Source: an uncultured Collinsella sp. (GTDB lineage Bacteria; Actinomycetota; Coriobacteriia; Coriobacteriales; Coriobacteriaceae). Taken from it: a stretch of DNA of 10,029 nt. The first letter of the stretch is position 1; every line of letters starts with the position of its first letter. Below, piece by piece: positions 1 to 4,914 of this stretch. A program made the position numbers and the translations under genes. The notes under the pieces were generated by a model. The model was not told the DNA's origin. It saw only the letters and a program-made list of their open reading frames with translations, and searched no databases. The DNA is taken from positions 1-10,029 of the forward strand of contig UQJA01000074.1 of assembly GCA_900541285.1 (NCBI GenBank). Direction: 5' to 3'.

Positions 1-1
1 T

Positions 2-205
2 GCGGCTGATCCGGTCCGACCGGGCCGCGCGGCAAGGAGATATATTGCCAGACCGCTAAGCCCTGTGGGACGTCAATTCCACTCTTCACAAGTCCTACAC
101 AACATATTGCTTTCTATAGGTAATAGAAAGACTGGTGTGGATCTTCCGCACGTATCAGATGATGACCCTTTGGTTCAGGAATATATAGAGATCGGTCACC
201 TGTAA
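2..205 (+). CDS. Possible 3' end of an unidentified plus-strand gene
   Basis: A frame open from the window edge runs 67 codons and stops with TAA at 203-205; the C-terminus reads DDDPLVQEYIEIGHL. I do not recognise a family. The reading uses AGG, AGA, ATA and CTA codons that are scarce in the neighbouring genes, and its second half is AT-richer than the rest of the window. That fits either a recently acquired gene or a chance open frame. The position is plausible for a gene converging on the rplT terminator at 251-290. No start or ribosome binding site can be seen because the 5' side is outside the window. The 45 nt between this stop and the rplT terminator hold nothing else I can name. Confidence 0.3.
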   Translation, partial: AADPVRPGRAARRYIARPLSPVGRQFHSSQVLHNILLSIGNRKTGVDLPHVSDDDPLVQEYIEIGHL

Positions 206-250
206 GTGTTTATCTACCCGCGCTTTTAGCAATGTAGACCAGCGCTTTCG

Positions 251-290
251 ATAAAAAAAGAGGGAGCGCCGCGCACAACGCGACACTCCC
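251..290 (-). terminator. Intrinsic terminator of the infC-rpmI-rplT operon
   Basis: On the minus strand a 12-bp stem (arms 279-290 and 262-273, two G.U pairs) closes a 5-nt loop and is followed by TCTTTTTTTAT. The two pairs that wobble on the minus strand become C.A mismatches in a plus-strand transcript, and there is no T-run on the other side, so it is built to stop minus-strand transcription. It lies 21 nt after the rplT stop codon. Confidence 0.92.
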
Positions 291-311
291 CTAGCGATTC
301 AAGAGAATCTA

Positions 312-671
312 TTAGGCCTCGAGAGCCTTCTTGGCGATGGTAGCCAGCTCGTTGAAGGACTCGATGTCCTCGTAAGCCATCTGAGCCAGGACCTTGCGGT
401 CGAGCTCGATGCCGGCAACCTTCAGGCCGTGCATGAACTGAGAGTAAGAGATGTCGTTCAGACGAGCAGCAGCGTTGATACGAGTGATCCAGAGAGAACG
501 GATCTCGCGCTTCTTGTTGCGGCGATCACGATACTGATACTGCAGGGAGTGCTGGACCTGCTCTTTAGCATGCTTGTAAGTACGCGAAGCGGCACCGTAG
601 TAACCCTTCGCACGGTGCATAACGGTACGGCGCTTCTTCTTGGCGGCAACAGCGCGCTTAATACGTGCCAT
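312..671 (-). CDS. rplT: 50S ribosomal protein L20
   Basis: A 119-residue basic protein with the typical L20 opening MARIKRAVAAKKKRR and the conserved block GYYGAASRTYKHAKEQV, followed by RDRRNKKREIRSLWITRINAAAR. Full length for the family. L20 binds 23S rRNA early in large-subunit assembly; in Firmicutes and enterobacteria it also represses its own operon by binding mRNA. The ATG is preceded by AGGAG (682-686) at 10-nt spacing. It is the last gene of infC-rpmI-rplT, 46 nt after rpmI, and ends just before a strong terminator. The long basic N-terminal extension that threads into rRNA is intact. Confidence 0.98.
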   Translation of the reverse strand: MARIKRAVAAKKKRRTVMHRAKGYYGAASRTYKHAKEQVQHSLQYQYRDRRNKKREIRSLWITRINAAARLNDISYSQFMHGLKVAGIELDRKVLAQMAYEDIESFNELATIAKKALEA

Positions 672-717
672 GTTCTATCAACTCCTAGACGGTAAAACGA
701 AAAACGGGAACGCGAAC

Positions 718-909
718 TTAGGCGAGACGCGACTTGATGACCTTGCGGTCGGCAGCGGCGATCTCGGTCTCCTGACGGAAGCCACGCTTACGCTTGGTGG
801 ACTTCTTGCTCAGGATGTGGCTCTTGAAAGCCTTGGCGCGCATAAGCTTGCCGGTACCAGTCTTGCGGAAACGCTTCTTGGTGCCGCTGTGGGACTTCAT
901 CTTAGGCAT
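718..909 (-). CDS. rpmI: 50S ribosomal protein L35
   Basis: A 63-residue, very basic protein beginning MPKMKSHSGTKKRFRKTGTGK, the hallmark L35 signature, and ending in the usual DRKVIKSRL-type tail. Length is normal (63-66). L35 is a small component of the large ribosomal subunit near the base of the central protuberance. The start has a clear AAGGAG Shine-Dalgarno (916-921) at 6-nt spacing. It sits 32 nt after infC and 46 nt before rplT, the conserved order in most bacteria, so one transcript probably supplies all three products. Confidence 0.98.
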   Translation of the reverse strand: MPKMKSHSGTKKRFRKTGTGKLMRAKAFKSHILSKKSTKRKRGFRQETEIAAADRKVIKSRLA

Positions 910-941
910 GAAATACTCCTTAATCGGTTACAGAACACTAG

Positions 942-1496
942 TTACTTGGTATCGCTTGCCGCTTTATCCTCATCGAAGGCGCCCTTAATCGGGGCGAGCA
1001 GCATAAGCATGTTACGGCCTTCCATCTTAGGCTTGGACTCGACCGTAGCGTAAGGCTTGAGATCCTCGGCGAGACGCTCGAGAACGTTAAGGCCCTGCTC
1101 CGGGTGAGCCATCTCACGGCCGCGGAACATGATGGTGATCTTAACGCGTGCGCCCTTCTTGAGGAAACGCAGAACGTGGCCCTTCTTGGTCTCGTAGTCG
1201 CCAACGTCAATCTTGGGTCGGAACTTCATTTCCTTGACCTCGACCTTGGACTGGTTCTTACGAGCAGCCTTGGCCTTCATGGCCTGCTGGTACTTGAACT
1301 TACCGTAGTCCATGACCTTGCAGACCGGCGGCTCCGCGTTGGGAGCGATCTCGACCAGGTCGAGACCCTGATCGTCGGCGACGCGCTGAGCATCGCGGAT
1401 GGCGAACAGGCCGAGCTGAGAGCCATCGACGCCAATCAAACGGCACGAAGATGCAGTAATCTCGTCGTTGATGCGGGTGTCATCAGACTTAGCTAT
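942..1496 (-). CDS. infC: Translation initiation factor IF-3, probable AUA start
   Basis: IF3 binds the 30S subunit, prevents premature 50S joining and discriminates against non-canonical start codons. Read from the ATA at 1494-1496 the protein is 184 residues. The N-domain carries INDEI, CRLIGVDGSQLG, DLVEIAPNAEPPVCKVMDYGKF; a basic linker KAKAARKNQ follows; the C-domain holds KIDVGDYETK, FLKKGARVKITIMFRGREMAH and MEGRNMLMLLAP. An in-frame ATG at 1509-1511 would add five residues, but nothing resembling a Shine-Dalgarno precedes it (only a T-run). The perfect GGAGGT lies at 1504-1509, overlapping that ATG and 8 nt ahead of the ATA. Non-canonical AUU/AUC/AUA starts are a known feature of infC and allow IF3 to repress its own synthesis. 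I therefore prefer ATA; the 189-residue ATG reading is the alternative. The C-terminus has a short acidic tail (AFDEDKAASDTK). Confidence 0.95.
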   Translation of the reverse strand: MAKSDDTRINDEITASSCRLIGVDGSQLGLFAIRDAQRVADDQGLDLVEIAPNAEPPVCKVMDYGKFKYQQAMKAKAARKNQSKVEVKEMKFRPKIDVGDYETKKGHVLRFLKKGARVKITIMFRGREMAHPEQGLNVLERLAEDLKPYATVESKPKMEGRNMLMLLAPIKGAFDEDKAASDTK

Positions 1497-1501
1497 TTTC
1501 C

Positions 1502-1558
1502 CTACCTCCATTCATAAAAAAATAACCCGGCGCTTCTCAGCAACCAGGTCGTACACAT
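1502..1558 (-). CDS. Possible 18-residue leader peptide upstream of infC
   Basis: An ATG at 1556-1558 opens a frame MCTTWLLRSAGLFFYEWR that stops at 1502-1504, five nt before the proposed infC ATA. GAGG (1565-1568) lies 6 nt upstream but sits in the 3' arm of a hairpin. The frame covers the whole attenuator. Ribosomes translating it would melt the terminator and deliver themselves to infC, which would suit attenuation or translational coupling. It is short enough to be chance, and no comparative evidence is available here. Confidence 0.25.
   Translation of the reverse strand: MCTTWLLRSAGLFFYEWR
1504..1509 (-). promoter_or_regulatory. Shine-Dalgarno that places the infC start at ATA
   Basis: GGAGGT on the minus strand, 8 nt upstream of ATA 1494-1496. 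It cannot serve the ATG at 1509-1511, which it overlaps. It also overlaps the stop codon (1502-1504) of a possible 18-codon leader frame. Confidence 0.8.
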
Positions 1559-1672
1559 AGACTTCCTCGATTTGAGGAAGGTAATCTAAGTTGTATGACC
1601 AGTCAGCTGCTCATTGGCGCCAAAAGGTGGGAACCCTCGGGTTCCTCTTTAGGGCATTGCGGTAACAACGCC
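1512..1672 (-). promoter_or_regulatory. infC operon leader RNA, candidate ribosomal-protein or IF3 autoregulatory leader
   Basis: About 160 nt lie between the proposed promoter and infC. In transcription order it holds a 7-bp hairpin (1630-1645, GGAACCC/GGGTTCC), then a long imperfect hairpin (outer arms 1547-1555 and 1591-1599; inner 7-bp stem 1562-1568/1574-1580), then the terminator 1514-1548. The AACCCG of the first hairpin (1638-1643) could alternatively pair with CGGGTT in the terminator 3' arm (1524-1529), giving an antiterminator. B. subtilis infC-rpmI-rplT is known to be controlled through an L20-binding leader; this one occupies the same place. I cannot show that L20 or any other ligand binds it. 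Confidence 0.6.
1514..1548 (-). terminator. Intrinsic terminator (attenuator) immediately upstream of infC
   Basis: On the minus strand the arms 1539-1548 (CCTGGTTGCT) and 1526-1534 (AGCGCCGGG) pair around a GAGA loop with one bulged T, giving about nine pairs including two G.U. The sequence then runs TTATTTTTTT, ending three to nine nt before the infC Shine-Dalgarno. A full intrinsic terminator between promoter and start codon of a translation-factor operon is best read as a conditional attenuator. Its 5' foot shares two bases (1547-1548) with the neighbouring long hairpin, so the two may compete. Confidence 0.72.
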
Positions 1673-1678
1673 TTGCGA

Positions 1679-1684
1679 ATAATA
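1679..1684 (-). promoter_or_regulatory. Possible extended -10 of the infC operon promoter
   Basis: On the minus strand TATTAT is preceded by TG at the extended -10 position (TGTTATTAT). It lies after the last tRNA-Leu-side terminator (1718-1739) and before the leader hairpins, where a promoter is required. No convincing -35 is seen 16-18 nt upstream. Transcription would start near 1672. Confidence 0.35.
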
Positions 1685-1713
1685 ACACGTACAGCGCGTT
1701 ATCACATTACGTA

Positions 1714-1781
1714 CACGAAAAAGGGGCCTTGACCCCCTTGAACGCTCGCTTGCATGTATGGTGCCCGAGGCGAGACTCGAA
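1714..1781 (-). repeat. Direct repeat, distal copy: tRNA-Leu 3' end plus terminator
   Basis: This 68-nt block matches 1897-1965 with only a few substitutions and one missing base. It holds the last part of the tRNA from the T-loop (TTCGAGTC) through the acceptor strand and CCA (1760-1781), the same downstream spacer and the same type of terminator. It lacks the 5' half, D-arm, anticodon and variable arm, so it cannot make a tRNA. Identity stops abruptly inside the T-arm, which is where tRNA-targeting integrases commonly have their crossover site. Confidence 0.85.
1718..1739 (-). terminator. Intrinsic terminator, distal copy in the tRNA-Leu 3' duplication
   Basis: Minus-strand arms AAGGGG (1734-1739) and CCCCTT (1721-1726) close a 7-nt loop and continue into a T-run (1718-1722). 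It is the counterpart of 1901-1923 within the direct repeat. Confidence 0.75.
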
Positions 1782-1896
1782 GGGCCTTCGCTTCGCGAAG
1801 CCCCGGGCTTCGGGCGCGTGGCGCCCTCGCCACGCTCCGCTACAGACAGGCCACAGGCCTGTTTGCTTAACGCTTCGCGCGCTCACGCGAGTTCGG
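1782..1896. repeat. 115-bp cluster of small palindromes between the tRNA repeats
   Basis: No gene is visible. Four inverted repeats are packed here: the 12-nt perfect palindrome GCTTCGCGAAGC (1790-1801); CGTGGCG/CGCCACG around a 4-nt loop (1817-1834); ACAGGCC/GGCCTGT around a 3-nt loop (1846-1862); and TCGCG/CGCGA around a 6-nt loop (1875-1890). The density is far above that of other spacers here and resembles an extragenic palindromic or miniature mobile repeat. Apparent open frames on both strands through this block are artefacts of palindromic GC-rich DNA and the tRNA. Confidence 0.65.
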
Positions 1897-1965
1897 CACG
1901 AAAAAGGGGGCCGCAACCCCCTTGAACGCTCACTTGCATGTATGGTGCCCGAGGCGAGACTCGAA
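1897..1965 (-). repeat. Direct repeat, proximal copy: true tRNA-Leu 3' end plus terminator
   Basis: This is the copy that belongs to the complete tRNA-Leu. It matches 1714-1781 from the terminator T-run to the T-loop. Together the copies make a repeat unit of about 183 bp containing one tRNA 3' end, one terminator and the palindrome cluster. Confidence 0.85.
1901..1923 (-). terminator. Intrinsic terminator of tRNA-Leu
   Basis: Minus-strand arms AAGGGGG (1917-1923) and CCCCCTT (1904-1910) pair perfectly around a 6-nt loop and run into TTTTT (1901-1905). It lies about 20 nt after the CCA end of the tRNA. Confidence 0.85.
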
Positions 1966-2029
1966 CTCGCACGTTGTTGCCAACGGTGGATTTTGAGTCC
2001 ACTGCGTCTGCCAATTCCGCCACTCGGGC
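1943..2029 (-). tRNA. tRNA-Leu, anticodon CAA
   Basis: An 87-nt gene including an encoded CCA. The acceptor stem GCCCGAG/CTCGGGC is perfect with discriminator A. The anticodon stem GTGGA/TCCAC holds loop CTCAAAA, giving anticodon CAA (reads UUG). A long class II variable arm (around CGTTGGCAACAACG) and T-loop GTTCGAGTC are present, as expected for leucine tRNAs. It lies 39 nt after the transglutaminase-like gene. A TGATAAACT motif at 2046-2054 could be its own -10 (weak), and it has its own terminator. Confidence 0.97.
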
Positions 2030-2068
2030 ACGCAATGCGTGAGTTAGTTTATCACAGCTTTCTACCGA

Positions 2069-3502
2069 TTAGTCCGAAAATGGAACTTCGAGCATTTCGA
2101 TGAGTTCGACCGTACGGAGCATCTCGCGCTGACGGCATCCACGACCTTCGACCGAAGCCTCACCCATCTGGTTATCGTAAGGGTCCTCGCGCATGCCGTC
2201 GAAAGAGGGCTCAAACTCTGCCTGGAATCGATCGTTGGCCACCATACGCCACGGATCGAGATTGCCAAAGTAGTGACGGCGGCGCCACTCCTCCCCCATC
2301 CTGCGAGCAGAAGATCCAAATGACACGTCGGCGTTGAGCCAACCGGTCTGCGGCGTATAGAACTCTGCCCAGTCGTGCGACCCCACCGAATCGGGCGCAA
2401 CATACAGGCCGCTCTGCCAACGGGCAGGCACGCCCGCGATACGGCACATGGTGATAAACGTGAGCGCCATAACGCCGCAATCGCCGCGGAGCGAATGCGC
2501 ACAGTCATCGGCAATAGATCCCAAAAGCAAGTACGGCGGTTGATAGCGATAGTCGACATACTGCGTCAGATAATCATAGATAGCACGGGCGCGATCGAGC
2601 GGATCCTCGAGTCCGTCAACAACACCGGCCGTCAGCTGCTGCAGATACGGCGTAAATGCAATGTGCGGACGATCCTCGGAAATATCCTCGGGCAGAGGCG
2701 CGTCCATACGCGGATGAACCGGAAGTGTGCCACCGTAGACATCACAATAAGCAGCATCGATGTGATAACGATAGGTCACCGAGAATGAGCGTTCACTCGA
2801 AGAAGACCACGAGGCGGTACGCGCCGAAGCGTTCGCGGGAGCAACAGCACCCTCCGGCGTCATGTCGAGAATCTCGACCCGAGACTGCTGGTGGCAGGTG
2901 GCGGCAACGGGAAGCCAAGCGCGAACGGTCTCCCCCTCTAGAGCGCCGGGGACAGACACAGATGCTTTAAGCGTAATGACGCGAGCCAATCCATTTTGCA
3001 ACTCCATCTCCTTGAGCATCTCGTTGCGCAGTGCAATTCCGTCCGTAGGATCGGGACGCATGCCGGGGACCTCTTTGGGATATACGCGAAGCGAATCGAG
3101 GAAGTTGTCGAGAACGAACAGCTCGCCGTCGATAAAGCGCCAGTCAATACGCTTACGGTCAATCAGATCGTTAAACTGCTCCTCGGTAAACTCAGGCCAC
3201 TCCTCGCGAATCATCGCAATAGCTCGATCGCGCGACACCGAAAAATGAAGCGGCGTCTCAAGCATGCGATACCGCTCGGCACGGACGCAGGCAGCGAGCG
3301 AGGGATCGGGATTTTGGGCAAGTAGACGGTCGTAGGCCTCAATAGCCTGCGAAAGATACCCCGCGTCCTTTAAACGCAGAATCTCGGGTGGCAAGCCAAC
3401 ATCTAGAAAACGGAAGTCATCATTGCAAACATCAACAGAGCAACCAACAGGACCCTCGTCAATAACCTTCCCATCCGAAGGCAGTACATTAATAACAGCC
3501 AT
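2069..3502 (-). CDS. Transglutaminase-like superfamily protein, cytosolic
   Basis: A 477-residue protein read from the ATG at 3500-3502. The transglutaminase-like (cysteine protease fold) core is near the C-terminus, with the triad visible: Cys342 in RGDCGVMALTF, His376 in SHDWAEFY and Asp392 in LNADVSFG. A helical region around residues 43-66 (AGYLSQAIEAYDRLLAQNP) looks like a single TPR-type repeat; the middle third (about 170-260) is beta-rich, as in other proteins that carry this domain C-terminally. There is no signal peptide or membrane segment, so it should be cytosolic; the substrate is unknown and it could be a protease, amidase or ligase. Start choice: GGAG (3509-3512) lies 6 nt before this ATG, whereas the upstream ATG at 3536-3538 (489 residues) has no Shine-Dalgarno and overlaps a likely -10. 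It seems to be transcribed alone. Confidence 0.88.
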   Translation of the reverse strand: MAVINVLPSDGKVIDEGPVGCSVDVCNDDFRFLDVGLPPEILRLKDAGYLSQAIEAYDRLLAQNPDPSLAACVRAERYRMLETPLHFSVSRDRAIAMIREEWPEFTEEQFNDLIDRKRIDWRFIDGELFVLDNFLDSLRVYPKEVPGMRPDPTDGIALRNEMLKEMELQNGLARVITLKASVSVPGALEGETVRAWLPVAATCHQQSRVEILDMTPEGAVAPANASARTASWSSSSERSFSVTYRYHIDAAYCDVYGGTLPVHPRMDAPLPEDISEDRPHIAFTPYLQQLTAGVVDGLEDPLDRARAIYDYLTQYVDYRYQPPYLLLGSIADDCAHSLRGDCGVMALTFITMCRIAGVPARWQSGLYVAPDSVGSHDWAEFYTPQTGWLNADVSFGSSARRMGEEWRRRHYFGNLDPWRMVANDRFQAEFEPSFDGMREDPYDNQMGEASVEGRGCRQREMLRTVELIEMLEVPFSD

Positions 3503-3508
3503 ACCAAA

Positions 3509-3512
3509 CTCC
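3509..3512 (-). promoter_or_regulatory. Shine-Dalgarno deciding the transglutaminase-like start
   Basis: TTGGAG on the minus strand, 6 nt before the ATG at 3500-3502. The alternative ATG at 3536-3538 is preceded by a T-rich run with no purine block. Confidence 0.55.
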
Positions 3513-3536
3513 AAGTCATTAGAACTCTTGAAGCCC

Positions 3537-3542
3537 ATTGTA
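3537..3542 (-). promoter_or_regulatory. Possible -10 of the transglutaminase-like gene
   Basis: TACAAT (five of six to the consensus) on the minus strand lies directly after the upstream terminator's T-run. Transcription would begin near 3530, downstream of the first in-frame ATG and about 28 nt before the preferred one. No strong -35 is present. Confidence 0.35.
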
Positions 3543-3549
3543 GCGAGAT

Positions 3550-3576
3550 AAAAAAGAAAGCCCCAACAAGGGAGCC
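3550..3576 (-). terminator. Intrinsic terminator between the aldolase region and the transglutaminase-like gene
   Basis: Minus-strand arms GGCTCC (3571-3576) and GGGGCT (3559-3564) pair with two wobble pairs and are followed by TTCTTTTTTAT. It would stop read-through from the aldolase side before the next gene. Confidence 0.6.
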
Positions 3577-3610
3577 ATCAACACCGCCGAGCGGTAGTCA
3601 AAAAATGAAT

Positions 3611-3700
3611 TCAGCCCAGTAACCCTGTAGCGAGTTAACGAAGGAGGCCCCGTTCACCCGAAGCTTTTCCCATTGCGCGACTTCTGGCAAAGCCAGTAGT
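3611..3700 (-). repeat. Truncated copy of the aldolase-downstream palindrome
   Basis: About 90 nt aligned to 3710-3800 with many substitutions. Shared blocks include GTAACCCTG (3619-3627), AAGGAGGCCCC-type sequence, and a 22-nt core at 3675-3696 nearly identical to 3772-3793 that forms an apical CTGGC/GCCAG hairpin. The second arm needed for the large stem is absent, so this is a half palindrome. Confidence 0.6.
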
Positions 3701-3740
3701 CATCTTAATTCAGACTTGTAACCCTGCGGCGTTAAACAAA

Positions 3741-3832
3741 GGAAGCCCCATCCCCCGGAACTGTTTCCTTGGCGCGACTTCTGGCGAAGCCAGGTGAGCG
3801 CAAAGGAAACAGTGTAGGGAGACGGGGCTTCC
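3741..3832 (-). terminator. Large palindrome and probable terminator downstream of the aldolase
   Basis: A 92-nt inverted repeat with three nested stems: outer 9 bp (3741-3749 with 3824-3832), middle 11 bp (3760-3770 with 3803-3813) extended by GCGC/GCGC (3772-3775 with 3798-3801), and an apical CTGGC/GCCAG hairpin with GAA loop (3781-3793). On the minus strand it is followed by TTTGTTT. It begins 20 nt after the aldolase stop. It can act as a terminator, but it is several times longer than needed. Confidence 0.7.
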
Positions 3833-3852
3833 GGTGGGAAGTTTAGCGACGC

Positions 3853-4719
3853 TTACGCCTTGTTGACGGAGCCAAACTCCTCCATGAGCTCCTTGGTGCG
3901 AGCAACGATGTTGTCGCGACCAGGCTTGAGGAGCTTGCGGGGGTCGAAGCCCTTGCCCTGCTGATCCTTGCCAGCCTCGATGTACTCGCGAACGCCCTTG
4001 GCGAAGACGAGCTGCAGGTCGGTGTTGACGTTGATCTTGGAGATACCCAGGGAGATGGCCTTCTTGATCTGATCCTCGGGGATGCCGGTGCCACCGTGCA
4101 GAACGAGGGGCAGGTCGCCGGTCTCGGCCTTGATCTCGCCCAGACGCTCGAAGGAAAGGCCAGCCCAGTCGGCGGGATACACGCCGTGGATGTTGCCGAT
4201 ACCGCATGCGAGGAAGTCGACGCCCAGGTCAGCAATCTGCTTGCACTCAGCAGGATCAGCGAGCTCGCCGTTGGAGGTCACGCCGTCCTCGGTGCCGCCG
4301 ATACCGCCGACCTCGGCCTCGATGGACATGCCCTTGGAGTGGGCAAGCTCAACGAGCTCCTTGGTGCGGTCGAGGTTAAGCTGGAAGGTCTCCTCGTGAG
4401 AGCCGTCATACATGATGGACGTAAAGCCGGCCTCGATGCACTTGAAGCAGTCCTCGTAAGAACCGTGATCGAGGTGAAGGGCGACGGGAACGGTAACGCC
4501 CGTGGCCTCGACGGCAGCCTTGACCATGTCGGCGCAGACCTTGAAACCGCCCATCCACTTAGCGGCACCAGCGGTGCACTGAAGGATCAGCGGAGACTTG
4601 GCCTCCTCGGCGGCCTGGAGAATAGCCAGGGTCCACTCGAGGTTGTTGGTGTTGAAGGCACCGAGAGCGTACTTGCCGGCCTCGGCCTTCTTGAGCATGT
4701 CTGCTGCGTTGACGAGCAT
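3853..4719 (-). CDS. fba: Class II fructose-1,6-bisphosphate aldolase
   Basis: A 288-residue zinc-dependent aldolase that reversibly splits fructose 1,6-bisphosphate into glyceraldehyde 3-phosphate and dihydroxyacetone phosphate in glycolysis and gluconeogenesis. Visible signatures are Asp84-His85 in LHLDHGS (catalytic Asp and zinc ligand), EAEVGGIGG (135-142), His178 in GNIHGVY and His208 in LHGGTGIP (the other zinc ligands), and the phosphate-binding NVNTD (230-234). Length and motifs fit the FbaA-type group; tagatose-bisphosphate aldolase or a related ketose-bisphosphate aldolase is the alternative. The ATG at 4717-4719 has a perfect AGGAGGT (4727-4733) at 7-nt spacing; the frame is open 89 codons further upstream but that extension is non-coding in character. 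It appears monocistronic, with its own promoter and a large 3' palindrome. Confidence 0.96.
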   Translation of the reverse strand: MLVNAADMLKKAEAGKYALGAFNTNNLEWTLAILQAAEEAKSPLILQCTAGAAKWMGGFKVCADMVKAAVEATGVTVPVALHLDHGSYEDCFKCIEAGFTSIMYDGSHEETFQLNLDRTKELVELAHSKGMSIEAEVGGIGGTEDGVTSNGELADPAECKQIADLGVDFLACGIGNIHGVYPADWAGLSFERLGEIKAETGDLPLVLHGGTGIPEDQIKKAISLGISKINVNTDLQLVFAKGVREYIEAGKDQQGKGFDPRKLLKPGRDNIVARTKELMEEFGSVNKA

Positions 4720-4759
4720 AAAAGAAACCTCCTGTAAGGTTGCTCCGATAACGCCTGAG

Positions 4760-4765
4760 ATTTTA
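4760..4765 (-). promoter_or_regulatory. Probable extended -10 of the aldolase promoter
   Basis: TAAAAT (five of six to the consensus) preceded by TGG on the minus strand, 26 nt ahead of the Shine-Dalgarno. It gives a short untranslated leader starting near 4753. The -35 region is not convincing. The remaining 4766-4891 shows no gene. Confidence 0.45.
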
Positions 4766-4891
4766 CCACGACATACCCGAGCATAAACGTTCGTTTGTTC
4801 ACGAATACCATCCGATTGGACAAATTTTGACCGTTTGCCCCACGGAATCGACCCACTGGGGAAAATAGCTTGACGATTGAGCGGTCTTCGT

Positions 4892-4914
4892 GGTTCGAAA
4901 GACGGCTTCGAGCC
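4892..4914 (-). other. Hairpin abutting the stop codon of the MBL hydrolase
   Basis: GGCTCGAA (4907-4914) and TTCGAACC (4892-4899) form an 8-position stem with one mismatch on the minus strand around a 7-nt loop. No T-run follows, so it is not a classical terminator; it may protect a 3' end or be chance. Confidence 0.3.

Noticed and set aside
1714..1781. A second tRNA gene
   Set aside because: Only the T-arm to CCA portion is present; there is no anticodon arm, D-arm or 5' acceptor strand.
1729..2103. A 124-codon plus-strand frame
   Set aside because: It runs antisense through the tRNA-Leu, its duplicated 3' end and the palindrome cluster and into the transglutaminase-like gene. Translation of tRNA antisense gives typical spurious peptides.
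3580..3606. TTGACT as a -35 for the transglutaminase-like gene
   Set aside because: At 16-18 nt downstream there is no -10-like sequence, and the terminator at 3550-3576 would intervene.
3611..3832. CRISPR-like repeat pair
   Set aside because: Only two diverged units about 98 nt apart, no uniform short repeats and no cas genes; it is a palindromic repeat.
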